Source of the DNA: Candidatus Omnitrophota bacterium
GTDB taxonomy: Bacteria > Hinthialibacterota > Hinthialibacteria > Hinthialibacterales > JAKPRU01
Assembly (NCBI GenBank): GCA_029570205.1
Contig: JAKQSI010000045.1
Coordinates: 1 to 64,000 of the forward strand
Reading direction: 5' to 3'
Length of the DNA stretch: 64,000 nt
Shown here: positions 45,209 through 55,500 of the stretch, piece by piece
Numbering within the stretch: the stretch's first letter is position 1
How the letters are laid out: each line of letters opens with the position of its first letter
Position numbers and translations under genes: made by a program
The notes under the pieces: model-generated
The model's input: the letters and a program-made list of their open reading frames with translations, nothing else
Told to the model about the DNA's origin: nothing
The model's database searches: none

Positions 45209-48200
45209 TCATTGTACGGTTTTGCGGACAGATCGATTGAGAAGCAGCCAGACTCCCCACCCCAGCCAGATCACCAATCCCAGACAAGACAACGAGAATC
45301 CCTGCGCAAACGAAGGCGGATCATAAACCATCCGCAGAGTATGACCACCCGCCGGAACGGCGATACCACGAAAGAATCGGAAAATCGGGAAGATATCCAC
45401 TTCCTCCTCGTCCAGCCAGGCTTTCCAATCCGGAAAGAACGGTTCGCTGATACACAGCAGTCCATCCTTCGGAGCAAATCCGGCTATTTCGATTTCCTCA
45501 GGAGAGGACTGTGTTACAAGCCATTGGGATTCGGAGGATTCCTTTCGGAGGTCCGATTCCAGGGCGATCGGATAGGCGGATGTCTCCGGCTGGGTCGCTG
45601 TCGGAGCAGGTTGGGGGAACGGAACAAAAGGCTTGCGAGCCAATTGTTCCTTGGCCCCACGGGACATCAGGACGGGGATCTGCAAAGCAGTCAACTGTGC
45701 GCTCCGTGCGGCGTCTAACTCTGCCGCTGCGAGATCCGGCGGAGGGGTGTTCAGTTCCGGCATGGGAAATCCTTCGACCGAAGTTCTGATAATGACATGT
45801 GTGCTGGAGGCAATCTCCACAGCGGACCCGGCAGTTGCGCCTTTCACACCAACAAAGGCATGTGCCCAGCGAAATCTCTTCCTGAGATCCAGCTCGCATC
45901 CCACCGCCCGGAGCGCCTGGATGGTCTCCGATTGAAGGATATTGCAGCCCTCATCGCGTACCGCACCGATCACAATCGCACCGTTGGGGAGATTTTCCAG
46001 GAAACGAATCATCCGGGAATTCTCCGGAGTCCCGGAAACAACCTGGCCGGTGGCAACATCCCAGTCCATGCCGATATCGAAGGAGTCTGTGGCAACAACG
46101 TTGTTGTTGATCGGGTCAAGCCATGCCAGGTTGTAGCCACGACGATTGGGCGCATAGTCCTTTCCGGAAACGATCAACGCGGCTCGGTCACTTTCAACAT
46201 CCCGGGGAACGGAATCGTCTTTGGGAGAGCTGAACAGGACAAGCGGAACTCGAAGCATAGCGGTCCCATCGCCGATGCGGCAAGAAGAAGCGGGCGGCAT
46301 GGAAATCGGGAACCGGCTGTGAGCCTCGTATAACTGTCGGGCATTGAAATGTCGAGTATCCAGAAAGATCTCCGGGGACGGTAGAGACGGTGGTGACAGA
46401 AACCAGGCCCCATCTACCTCGCTCATAATGAGGGCTTCTGTGGCGCTGACCACCTCCATTGCGGTTCCCGGCGGCATTCCCTTCACCCCGATCATGGAAT
46501 GCGCCAGCCAAAGGCGCTTGCGCAAATCCACACCGGACCCGCAGGACCACAACGCCCGGACCGCATTCTCCTGCAAGATGTTCGTGCCCTCTTCTCGAAT
46601 CGAGGCAAGAACGATATGACCGTTCGGAACGCTGTCCAGAAACCGAGCCATACGAGTGTTTTCCTGCTTTTCGGGAGGGGCAAATCCGGTGGAAGGATCA
46701 AAGTCCGCCATGGTGTTAAAACAATCCCGCTTGGTGACTTTCCCTGTTTGAGGATCCAAAACGGCAATGTTGTACCCGGTTCGGTTCAGGGAGTAGTTTT
46801 CTCCAGCGACCAGGATTACAGATTGATGCCGGACGGAGTTCTTGGAAATGCTCAGGCAGACAATCGGGGAAGGCAATACGGCTGAGACTCCGGGGATTCG
46901 CGCGGAGGCAACGCTCGACGGTTTGAATCGATCCAGGCCGACCAGTGCAACACGATCATAAGGGACACTCTGACTCGCCAGCAAAGCCGGAATCGAGGTC
47001 GGTTCGACAGCCCACCAGGAACCGTACCACCGAACCGGAGCAGAGACATCGGGATTTCGCCATAGATGCTCCTGAATTGGTTTCCATGGCCCCCCGGGAC
47101 CGGGAATATCCGAAAGGATGTATTCCGTATTCAGCAGGTCCAGAAACCGATGGTTGATACGCGTCGGATCTTCCAGACTGTGCAGGCCATTATTGCGCTG
47201 CACGTTGTAATAGGAGGGTCTCAGGGGACTCTCACCGTCCAACTCACGAAATCCGAACACCTGACCGTGATATTGGCGGCGGTCTTCACCTTCGGGACCG
47301 AACCGGATCTTGACTCGGCCCCGTGCAGGATTATCGAGAATCGTCTGTACGCATTCATCCCAAACATACTCCCCGGTTCTCGGTTCAATCTCGCGGGTTC
47401 CGTGAACAGTAGCCAAATCCCAGAAAACCAACAGAACAACAAAAGCGGAAAAAACCGTATGCGTGATTTTCCCTTGCGCATAGAGGACGGCCACCGCCAC
47501 AACAAGAAGGAGGCAAAGCAAAATCCAGCCGATCTGCCGGATCAACAGCGGCAACGAATCGGATATCTGTCCCTGAACAATGAAGAGACGAAGAACGATC
47601 AGAAGAAGAAAGGCAAAGAACATACAAAGGAACAACACTCCGAACGTGCCGAGATAAATCCGTGCAACATGATTCCGGGAGAAAACGCGGTCCCGCGTGA
47701 GAGCATCCAGTCCTCGTCCGGCCGCAAGCGCAACAGCCAGAGTTACCACAAAGACCCACCGACTTGACGCACGAAGCCAGGCTATTCCGGGGATAAACTC
47801 ATACGCCCACCGATGTGCCGCCGTGACATCCCCCAAAGCCAGGATGCCTGCCACTACGGCAATCAGGAGATAAAAGCCGGCCGGCCCTTTCCAGCGAAAC
47901 ACCGGTATACAAAACAACGCAATCAATGTTGTGGTAATCCCCCAGTAAAACACTTCGGCTCCGACATCCAGACCGGGGAGACGGACCGTTTCCGGCAATA
48001 CCGTATCGACAACCAGTTCCTCAATGGGAAGCGACAACTCCGAACTCGATTCATAGGTCGGACGGGCACGTTCTCCCTCGGTCACCAGCCCCCGCAGAGG
48101 AAGCCACTGCACCATGGTGGCAAGTCCGGCCACACCGACGAGCACGAGAACTGTCAGCCCGCGATGAAACGCCTTCGCCCGCTCCTTTGTTTCGGCTACG

Positions 48201-48865
48201 CAAACCGCCCACACCAGTCTGGCAAGCACAACAAAGGTGAGATAAATAGCCATTTGCGGATGGCCGCCAAAGTAGGTGCAGATCAGACAGCCTCCACAGA
48301 GCCACCCCGCCATTCGCCGTCCTTCAACCAGAAATTCCTCCAGGCAGAGGAGAATCCAGGGCAGCCAAACCGCCGTTTGGATGATATTGGAATGTATCTT
48401 GTGGGCTACCAGGAACCCGGAAAAGGTAAGAATGATACCGGCAAGCAGCGCAGCGGTATTCGTAAGCCCGTGTCTCCGACCCAGCATGGCCGTGCCCAAT
48501 CCGGCGAAAAACAAATGCAACAGAATCCATCTTTCAAAAATCGAATAGGAGAATCCATGCTCGCTCCAAAATGGAAGAAGCAGAAGGTTCGGCGGGTAGA
48601 AGAACGCCAACTCGGAGTTCGCGATCCCCGGCCAGCCCCCAAACAAATGTTCATCCCAGAGAGGAATATGCCCGTTCAGGAGCTCTCGAACGGCGAAAAG
48701 CCGGAACGGGTAATCTTTGAATTGAAGGTCTGCCCCGACATGTGAACGTTCATTGCGGTTCGGGGTCAGGATGGGCCAGAAGAACACGATCAGGAATACA
48801 AACAGCACCATCCCGATCGGCCAGACCGCAGATGGGAATCCTTTGCGAATCATCGGAAACCCCAT
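45209..48865 (-). CDS. YfhO-like large polytopic membrane protein with two tandem ILEI/FAM3-like domains
   Basis: Multi-TM N-term with DEHLFGGWPGIANSELAFFYPPNLL; two approx. 130-aa repeats of (N)RxGYNxAxLDPxxxxV...F(D/N)...RMxRFLxxxPNGxIVxxxxREEGxNIL...GxxxDLRKRxxxAHxxxGVKG. Confidence 0.75.
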   Translation of the reverse strand: MGFPMIRKGFPSAVWPIGMVLFVFLIVFFWPILTPNRNERSHVGADLQFKDYPFRLFAVRELLNGHIPLWDEHLFGGWPGIANSELAFFYPPNLLLLPFWSEHGFSYSIFERWILLHLFFAGLGTAMLGRRHGLTNTAALLAGIILTFSGFLVAHKIHSNIIQTAVWLPWILLCLEEFLVEGRRMAGWLCGGCLICTYFGGHPQMAIYLTFVVLARLVWAVCVAETKERAKAFHRGLTVLVLVGVAGLATMVQWLPLRGLVTEGERARPTYESSSELSLPIEELVVDTVLPETVRLPGLDVGAEVFYWGITTTLIALFCIPVFRWKGPAGFYLLIAVVAGILALGDVTAAHRWAYEFIPGIAWLRASSRWVFVVTLAVALAAGRGLDALTRDRVFSRNHVARIYLGTFGVLFLCMFFAFLLLIVLRLFIVQGQISDSLPLLIRQIGWILLCLLLVVAVAVLYAQGKITHTVFSAFVVLLVFWDLATVHGTREIEPRTGEYVWDECVQTILDNPARGRVKIRFGPEGEDRRQYHGQVFGFRELDGESPLRPSYYNVQRNNGLHSLEDPTRINHRFLDLLNTEYILSDIPGPGGPWKPIQEHLWRNPDVSAPVRWYGSWWAVEPTSIPALLASQSVPYDRVALVGLDRFKPSSVASARIPGVSAVLPSPIVCLSISKNSVRHQSVILVAGENYSLNRTGYNIAVLDPQTGKVTKRDCFNTMADFDPSTGFAPPEKQENTRMARFLDSVPNGHIVLASIREEGTNILQENAVRALWSCGSGVDLRKRLWLAHSMIGVKGMPPGTAMEVVSATEALIMSEVDGAWFLSPPSLPSPEIFLDTRHFNARQLYEAHSRFPISMPPASSCRIGDGTAMLRVPLVLFSSPKDDSVPRDVESDRAALIVSGKDYAPNRRGYNLAWLDPINNNVVATDSFDIGMDWDVATGQVVSGTPENSRMIRFLENLPNGAIVIGAVRDEGCNILQSETIQALRAVGCELDLRKRFRWAHAFVGVKGATAGSAVEIASSTHVIIRTSVEGFPMPELNTPPPDLAAAELDAARSAQLTALQIPVLMSRGAKEQLARKPFVPFPQPAPTATQPETSAYPIALESDLRKESSESQWLVTQSSPEEIEIAGFAPKDGLLCISEPFFPDWKAWLDEEEVDIFPIFRFFRGIAVPAGGHTLRMVYDPPSFAQGFSLSCLGLVIWLGWGVWLLLNRSVRKTVQ

Positions 48866-48913
48866 GTTCCTTCCTATCCCCGCTGTTTTTGTAAAGAGAG
48901 CGGAGCGCCGGAA

Positions 48914-50173
48914 TTATACCGATGCGCTCTCCTTCTTCTGGGCGATGCCGTAGAGATCTTTCAGCAGGAAATAGGCGAGCGCCGCAAGAAAGGCCATCGA
49001 GCCGGACAGGACAACGACAGCAGGACGGTTGGGCCTGGCAACCGTATCCTTGGCCAGTGCTTTGGTAATCGGGATCATCTCATATCGCTCGGAGAAAATG
49101 GTTGTGAACGCCCATCCCAGCTCCTTGTCGATGCCGCCGAAAATCTCGTAAGACCGGTCGTACTCGGCTTTCAGGCGCGCCACCTCAATCTGTCTGTCAT
49201 AGATCTGGTTCTGGGCCTCACGGACTTTTTGCTCGAGGTCCGGCAGCATTTTTTCGATCTGCGCGAGTTTCGCCTGATCGGCAATAAGCTGCGCATTCAA
49301 ACGGTCCTTCTCAGCAAGAAGAGTATAATGCTCCTGGTTGGGAGATTCGATGGTCAGAGAAAGATTTGGGAGCTGGGAGCCTTTGAGTTCCGGTGTTGCG
49401 CTGCGAACCATTTCGAACAGCACTGCGTCCTCCGAAAGTGTCCGTGCCAAAACAAGCTTCTCCGGCTGATTCTGAACGGCCTTTTCCAAGCCGGCCACTC
49501 GTACGGCGAGTTCCTGGGTCGAGACGATCAGATTCTCCCGTTCGCTCAATCTTAACTGCCATTGGCTGTACAGATTGTCCAGATACTTCTGAAGAACTTC
49601 CACTTCATATTCTTTTTGGGTGCGCAGATAAAGTTGCTCGCGACTGTTGTTGGCAGCCATTCGATCAGCCAGTGTTTCATCGAGCAGCTGTGCAGTCCGG
49701 CTCGCCTCCTCGATAAGGAACGCGATATTCTTCTCAATCCCCTTTCGGACCAATGAATTCGCGACTTTCGCGGCCATTTCGGGAGTTTCCATTTCGGCGT
49801 ACACCCGGATGACACTGGTCTCCTTATACTTGGAAACACTGATACGGGAAGCGAGCTGATCGACTTGACTGATCTCGTAAGGCTTCTCAGATAATCCCAA
49901 TTCCGGATCATCAATAATGGCTTTCAGTGTATCGTCCCCTTCGATATAACGTGCATAGACTTCAACCGGCGTGATCCAATTTTGCATGGCCCGTTCGCCT
50001 ACCCGCGAAGGTCTCACTTCGACCTCCGCCATCGCCCCATACCGTTTAGTCATAAACAGCGTGGCGATAAAAAAAACCATCATTACAACGAACGTGACCG
50101 TCAGAATCCGTTTCCCCCGTTCCCAGACGACCCGATATACAGAAGAGAGATCGATTTCCCGTTCAATGCTCAT
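48914..50173 (-). CDS. Chain-length determinant (Wzz)-like protein
   Basis: DLSSVYRVVWERGKRILTVTFVVMMVFFIATLFM TM1, central coiled coil, C-terminal TM after ITKALAKDTVARPNRPAVVVLSG. Confidence 0.75.
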   Translation of the reverse strand: MSIEREIDLSSVYRVVWERGKRILTVTFVVMMVFFIATLFMTKRYGAMAEVEVRPSRVGERAMQNWITPVEVYARYIEGDDTLKAIIDDPELGLSEKPYEISQVDQLASRISVSKYKETSVIRVYAEMETPEMAAKVANSLVRKGIEKNIAFLIEEASRTAQLLDETLADRMAANNSREQLYLRTQKEYEVEVLQKYLDNLYSQWQLRLSERENLIVSTQELAVRVAGLEKAVQNQPEKLVLARTLSEDAVLFEMVRSATPELKGSQLPNLSLTIESPNQEHYTLLAEKDRLNAQLIADQAKLAQIEKMLPDLEQKVREAQNQIYDRQIEVARLKAEYDRSYEIFGGIDKELGWAFTTIFSERYEMIPITKALAKDTVARPNRPAVVVLSGSMAFLAALAYFLLKDLYGIAQKKESASV

Positions 50174-51479
50174 CCGCTGCAAACCCCTTTCCGGATAATG
50201 GTGTGGCCGGTTGCGGAATCGCAGAAGGACTCTCATCCCCGGACCGGTCTGCGGTCGATTCTGCCTCTTTGGCTGTTTCTAAGTCCTTTTTTACACATTC
50301 TGCCAGGCGATCCCGGAAAAACTGCACGTGGTGTTCGGCGCACTTGGCTTCTTCCCATGCCTGAGTTTTCTCCTGCAAGATGAATTTCGGCAAAAGCCCC
50401 TGGACAGTGGGATTGTCGAAATCCTGAACCGTGCCCGCAACTTTGCGCGTCACATAGACAAATGTGTACCCGGAAGGGATGGGTAAGATATCCGACAGTT
50501 CGTGAAGCGGAACCTTGAGCAGTCCATCGCAGTATTCCTTCCCCAGCGCAGGCCATGCTTTGGGAACATGATAAACATTATTCAGGCCGGAACTAAATCG
50601 GGCATCCTCCGTCTCAGAGTACTTGATGGCCATTTCTTTCATGATTTCGATTCGGCCCGTCACATCTTGTACGGTCTCGAACTTTTTCTGCACTTCCGTC
50701 AGGAGCGCCCGTAATTCCTGACTGGCTTCCTCCGGAGTTCTTTTATCGCCATAGAGCAGGCAGACCCGCCGGACATCCGTTACCGCCGGGGGAGAGAAGT
50801 GCGTATCCACATGCGCGTCATACCATTTTCTTTTCTCTTCAGGTGTAGTTTCCTCGATGAATTTCTGATTTCGGATTCTCTCCATTTTCGTCATCAGGAT
50901 TTGGTTGGCAATCAGTTGCTCCAGGTTGGTTCCCTGCCGACGAAATGAATCGAGATAAGCGTTATATTGTTCTTCGTCCTTGAAGTAAGCCTTTGCGCGG
51001 CCCAGAAAGGCTTCAATCTCCTGGGGACTCGCCTCCAGTTTGTTCTGCTGGGCCTCTTTCAACAAAAGCCATTGAGAAATAACCTCACCCACTCTCTTTT
51101 CCAGCTGCTGCGTCAGGTACGGTTCGAGGTCTGGGTTGCCCGACATTTGAGACATCAGAACCGCTTTCCGAGGATCCATATATCCTCGAATACGATCATA
51201 CGTCACAGTTTCCTCGCCCAGCTGAAGTATGACCGTTTTGTCCCATGCGAAGACCTGGGCATCTGAAGTCGGTGTTGCTTCCATGATCGTCGGAGAAGCC
51301 GCGGAAGGAGTCGGAGTACTTTCCGGGGAGACAGCAGGCGGAGACGGGTTTCCACAATGGGTGAAACACAAAGGCACAAGGCAAATCGTGGTCGTCAATA
51401 TTACGCGAAGCCGGCGGAACATCGGTTGTCTCCGGGACGAAATCACCAAGTTTATCAACATAGCAGATTGATCTTTCAT
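50163..51479 (-). CDS. Exported lipoprotein, SurA/PrsA-like peptidyl-prolyl isomerase
   Basis: Lipobox-like CFTHC; SurA-N-like QLEKRVGEVISQWLLLKEAQQNKLEASPQEIEAFLG; parvulin-like ITGRIEIMKEMAIKYSETEDARFSSG region. Confidence 0.65.
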   Translation of the reverse strand: MKDQSAMLINLVISSRRQPMFRRLRVILTTTICLVPLCFTHCGNPSPPAVSPESTPTPSAASPTIMEATPTSDAQVFAWDKTVILQLGEETVTYDRIRGYMDPRKAVLMSQMSGNPDLEPYLTQQLEKRVGEVISQWLLLKEAQQNKLEASPQEIEAFLGRAKAYFKDEEQYNAYLDSFRRQGTNLEQLIANQILMTKMERIRNQKFIEETTPEEKRKWYDAHVDTHFSPPAVTDVRRVCLLYGDKRTPEEASQELRALLTEVQKKFETVQDVTGRIEIMKEMAIKYSETEDARFSSGLNNVYHVPKAWPALGKEYCDGLLKVPLHELSDILPIPSGYTFVYVTRKVAGTVQDFDNPTVQGLLPKFILQEKTQAWEEAKCAEHHVQFFRDRLAECVKKDLETAKEAESTADRSGDESPSAIPQPATPLSGKGFAADEH

Positions 51480-52411
51480 TGGGCAGATTGCACAGGCGTT
51501 CCAACCGGTGAATATCCGGTAAACGGCAGTGATTCCAGGGGTTGAGGAACAAATATGGGCATGGGCTTATCGGGATGATAGGTTCTCCAATACCGCTCGA
51601 AGTTCTGGCGTTGTGTTTCGGCGGAATCCAGATTCTGCTGCCCTGTCAATGCCTGTTCCTGCTGGAACTGCCTGCCATAAACTTCCATGTATCGTCGCTT
51701 GCTCTCCTCAATTTGCTGTTTGCTCGGAGGCTTGGGAAGATTGACACCGGGGAGGGGACGATAATCCCTGGAGAGCTCCTTCATCTTGTTGCCGTAAACT
51801 TGCATATAGTAATCCAGCCCTTGCTGTTGCTCTTCGGGGGTGAGCGGTCCCTTTCGGTTCTTGAGATTCTCAAGGAATGCGGGGACCTTGATCAGTGGAA
51901 GAGCGTAAGTGGCAGAACCAAGTTGCATTATCGCCGCCTCCGGCGAGAGCGACGCCACTACAATATCGTGCTCAAACGGCATTCCTTCTGTGACCTCGCG
52001 TTGCTCTTTGGTTCCGAAATGTTCAAGACGCCCGCGTTTTGTGGAGGCGATCTGGGTAAAGTCAACATAGTTCCAGTTCAACAGGAGGTTGATCAGGGCA
52101 TTCCGTCCCGGTTCAATCGGGGGAACCTCTGCCTCGGGTGTCTGCTCCGGCTGTGGGATGGGGGGTTCCGGGGGGACTGATGGTTCCTCCGTCACAGGTA
52201 CGCGAGTGGGAATGACGATCGTGGGGAATAATTCCACAAAGGTTTCCGCCGATGGGGTCGGAGTGGAAATTGGCGGAATGAGATCTGGAGTCGGCAGCAC
52301 GGCAAGCTGATACGGGCCGGACTCCATTCGCGAGCCGGAGAAAAGAACAATTCCGACCAGCAGAATCGCGACGATCAGAATCAGCAACGGGATCAGGATA
52401 GTCAGGCGCAT
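51476..52411 (-). CDS. Membrane-anchored hypothetical protein, Pro-rich
   Basis: N-terminal TM ILIPLLILIVAILLVGIVLF; STPTPSAE and PPEPPIPQPEQTPEAEVPP segments; repeated YYMQVYGNK / RYMEVYGRQ. Confidence 0.6.
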   Translation of the reverse strand: MRLTILIPLLILIVAILLVGIVLFSGSRMESGPYQLAVLPTPDLIPPISTPTPSAETFVELFPTIVIPTRVPVTEEPSVPPEPPIPQPEQTPEAEVPPIEPGRNALINLLLNWNYVDFTQIASTKRGRLEHFGTKEQREVTEGMPFEHDIVVASLSPEAAIMQLGSATYALPLIKVPAFLENLKNRKGPLTPEEQQQGLDYYMQVYGNKMKELSRDYRPLPGVNLPKPPSKQQIEESKRRYMEVYGRQFQQEQALTGQQNLDSAETQRQNFERYWRTYHPDKPMPIFVPQPLESLPFTGYSPVGTPVQSAQ

Positions 52412-52508
52412 AAACTCGATACTCGTATCGGATTTGTCCCCTCACCCGGTCCCTCTCCCAAAGGGCGAGGAAGACGTATACAGGCACGGTAATTTTACGC
52501 CTTGAAAT

Positions 52509-52551
52509 CAAAAAAGTAACGGCATTCGCCGGTGAAGACGAATGCCGTTAC
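52509..52551 (-). terminator. Rho-independent terminator for the 2138-aa gene
   Basis: GTAACGGCATTCG-N10-CGAATGCCGTTAC perfect 13-bp stem followed by TTTTTT on the - strand. Confidence 0.9.
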
Positions 52552-52575
52552 CGGAATAGCAATCGCTCGGCACAA

Positions 52576-55500
52576 TCAAAAGTTCTTCGGCAGGACGAAA
52601 TCGCTCCGACATACCCACACGAAGTAGATTTCCTCCGGCGTTTCGCCCTGCGGCAAATCCATCCGCTGAAGAATCCGCATCAAGGCAAAATGAACCCCAT
52701 CCCGCAAAATAACAAAGTAGGAATTGCCCGGAACCACATTGGTGGAGAACACGGTATCTGCCTCCGTATCCAAGCTGTCGGCCAAGACACTGAATCGGCT
52801 GACATTGTTTAGAATTTCCTGGGCGCTGATAGCAAAAATGTCCGTGCTGCCGCCCAGGTTCATGATCCCCTGGTTCTTGCTTGTAACCGCCAGCCTGTCC
52901 GCAGACTCCAGTACGATATCGGCATCCCCGGGCTGAAGAGTAACGACCATCGCGCCATCCGAGAAGGAGAATCCATCCGGAATTTCCACCTCCAACTCCT
53001 CCTCCAAAGGACCCGGTTCTGTGTCGGAATTGGCGGAAATCTCCGTACCGTTGCTGTTTACACGCATTCGCTGCGGCATCCGAATACCGGTGATCTGAAA
53101 CTTTCCGTTGATGTTTTCCATCTGGAACTGAAATGCGCTGCTCCGCCAGGAGGCAATGTCTCCCGGATACCAGACCATCTCCATAACCGGGGGACCATAG
53201 TAAATGTTGTAAACCATCTGCTGGAACCAGAACATGAAGGTGTTGAGTCTTCCGGGGCCGTGATAACTGAACTTAACCCGCCTCTGTCGTTCGGCACCCT
53301 TGCTCTGGAATCCGAAATACTCCACACGACGATTTCCCGGAGCGGCAATAAGGGCTTTCAGTTTGGTGGTATTCTCCGCACCCTCAAATTCATCCCAGCT
53401 GAAATCAGTGAGGCTTTGATTCAATATGTTGTCAATATCGTAGACACTCAGATTCCACCCGCGTCCGTCGCCGACCTCCCGGATCGTAACAGTCTGGCTG
53501 AACGGGAATCCCGGTTCCGAACCGCTTGTGTTTGGAAAGCCCTGGATATCCGCATAGACCGTCTGTCCCTCTTCTATCTCCGCGACAAGCCGGTTGACCT
53601 GCGGCAGGAAATAGGTGGTTTCGACCTGGGCCGTCACAATTACCTTGTTGCCCTGGAACGTCACCATCAAGGCATCCTGGGCTGTTCCGACACGCATGGA
53701 TTTCATGTGGTAGAAATCGAAGAAACCTCCAAGGGAGCTCGAAAGTTTCGCGCGGTTCATTCCCTGGTCGTCGCTGTAACTGGATGCCGTCAGAGCCACA
53801 ATCGATTTCATATCTTCGCTTGAGTATGCAAGCAGTAAGTCGTTAATCAGGCCGGGGATATCGCGGAGATTATATGAGGCGGATTCGATATCAACCACGC
53901 GGTCATCCTGTATTCCCGGTTCGTCGCCGAACACAGCGGCGTCCCTCGGCATGATGACCGCCTCATGCGTCGCGGCATAAATGTGCCCACCACCATCCGC
54001 CAGAAGGTACGCGCGTTCTTTCCCGGCCATCTTTGCCAAACTTCGAAACACAGGCTCATCGGAAATCGGCGGACAATACGGCGGAAGATCGGCTCCCAGC
54101 CCGTACATGCGACCGTACGCATCCAGGACGATAACCCCGGAGACACCGCGGCCCGCGATGACCAGCTCCATATCTCGCGCCAAATCCTCTCCGAAACCGA
54201 GACTCCGGTTATATCCGCTCGCCGTTCCGCTCCCGTAGATGTCGCCGGCGAAGGTCAGGAAATACATTCCCTCTCCATCCGGTGTCAATTCCATATCGCG
54301 GTAGATACTTACACCGGGAAGTCGGATTGTCGGAGCAAGATTCCTCGCAGGCTCTGTGCCCAGCGCAACAAAATCTCCATCCATGTCCAGGATGAAAATC
54401 GTTCCCCGTTCGAAATCCACCTCCAGGTCACAGGCGGAATTGATGGTCACTCCCGAACTTGGATTGTCAATGGGATTGGACGGGAACACAATCTCCCCAT
54501 CCGCCGCGACTTTGTCGCTGAAGAGGCCGACATTGCCGACCGCGAACACTCGGCCATCGGCTGCCAGAACAACCGCACCCGAATAATCGGCGGTGAGTTC
54601 CATATCGATGGCGAGTGTTGTGCCGCCCAGAGCGGTAACATCGCTCAATCCGGCCGCTTCACCCAAGTTGAAGATTCGGCCGTCGCTGACCAGCTTGTAA
54701 TAATCCACCAGGTCGCCGGTCGGACTAACAGGAATCCCGCCCGTTCCGGGAGACCCCGTGCTAGCCAGCGCAATCGGGCCATCTGCGTAAATCAACTGCG
54801 GATCGCTGATTCCATCGGTGATACTGGCGTAGATATAGTAATCCAGCGCCGGATCGAATCCCGGAATGTCCTCGGTCAGGTTTATCTTATAGCGGGTATC
54901 AACGCCCTCGGTCAGGCCGGCAACCAGCAGGTATCCGTCGAATCCCTTGTTGTCGGTATCCACATAGAGAGTAATCGTGGCGTCATTATCCGGGTCGACA
55001 GCCTCCCAGGATATCTCATACTGTTGGTACTCGTCCGCGTAATTCCGTCCGGCTTTCGGGGACAGGAACTTGAATGTCGGCGGGACATTCGCGCTGCGCA
55101 CAACGAGAGCGGATGTAACCACCGATCCGGTGCTCTTCCCCGGGAATCGGTCGGAATAGACCTGGTTGCAGTCCGTGAACGAGAGATACGTAATTGCGCC
55201 GGCGCCCATACGAACCTGAAACCGGTCGCCGACCTGTGCCGTCTGCGCAGCCCGAAGAACCACATAGTAATCATTTCCCCGCAGGACCCCGTATTCTTCG
55301 TCCGGAATCTGGATCTGGTATTCGTAAGAAATGTCCTCGTCGTTAGGAATACTTCTCAGCTGAAGGGTCTCCTCCGGGTCGGTAATGGTCACCTCCGTCG
55401 GTTCCGGAAGGGAATCCGGATCAAATTCCGGCGGCTCGACACTGCTCGGATCCTCCGCTTCCGCTCTCTCTTCGTTGTAGGCTTCCACTTCCTCATTCCA

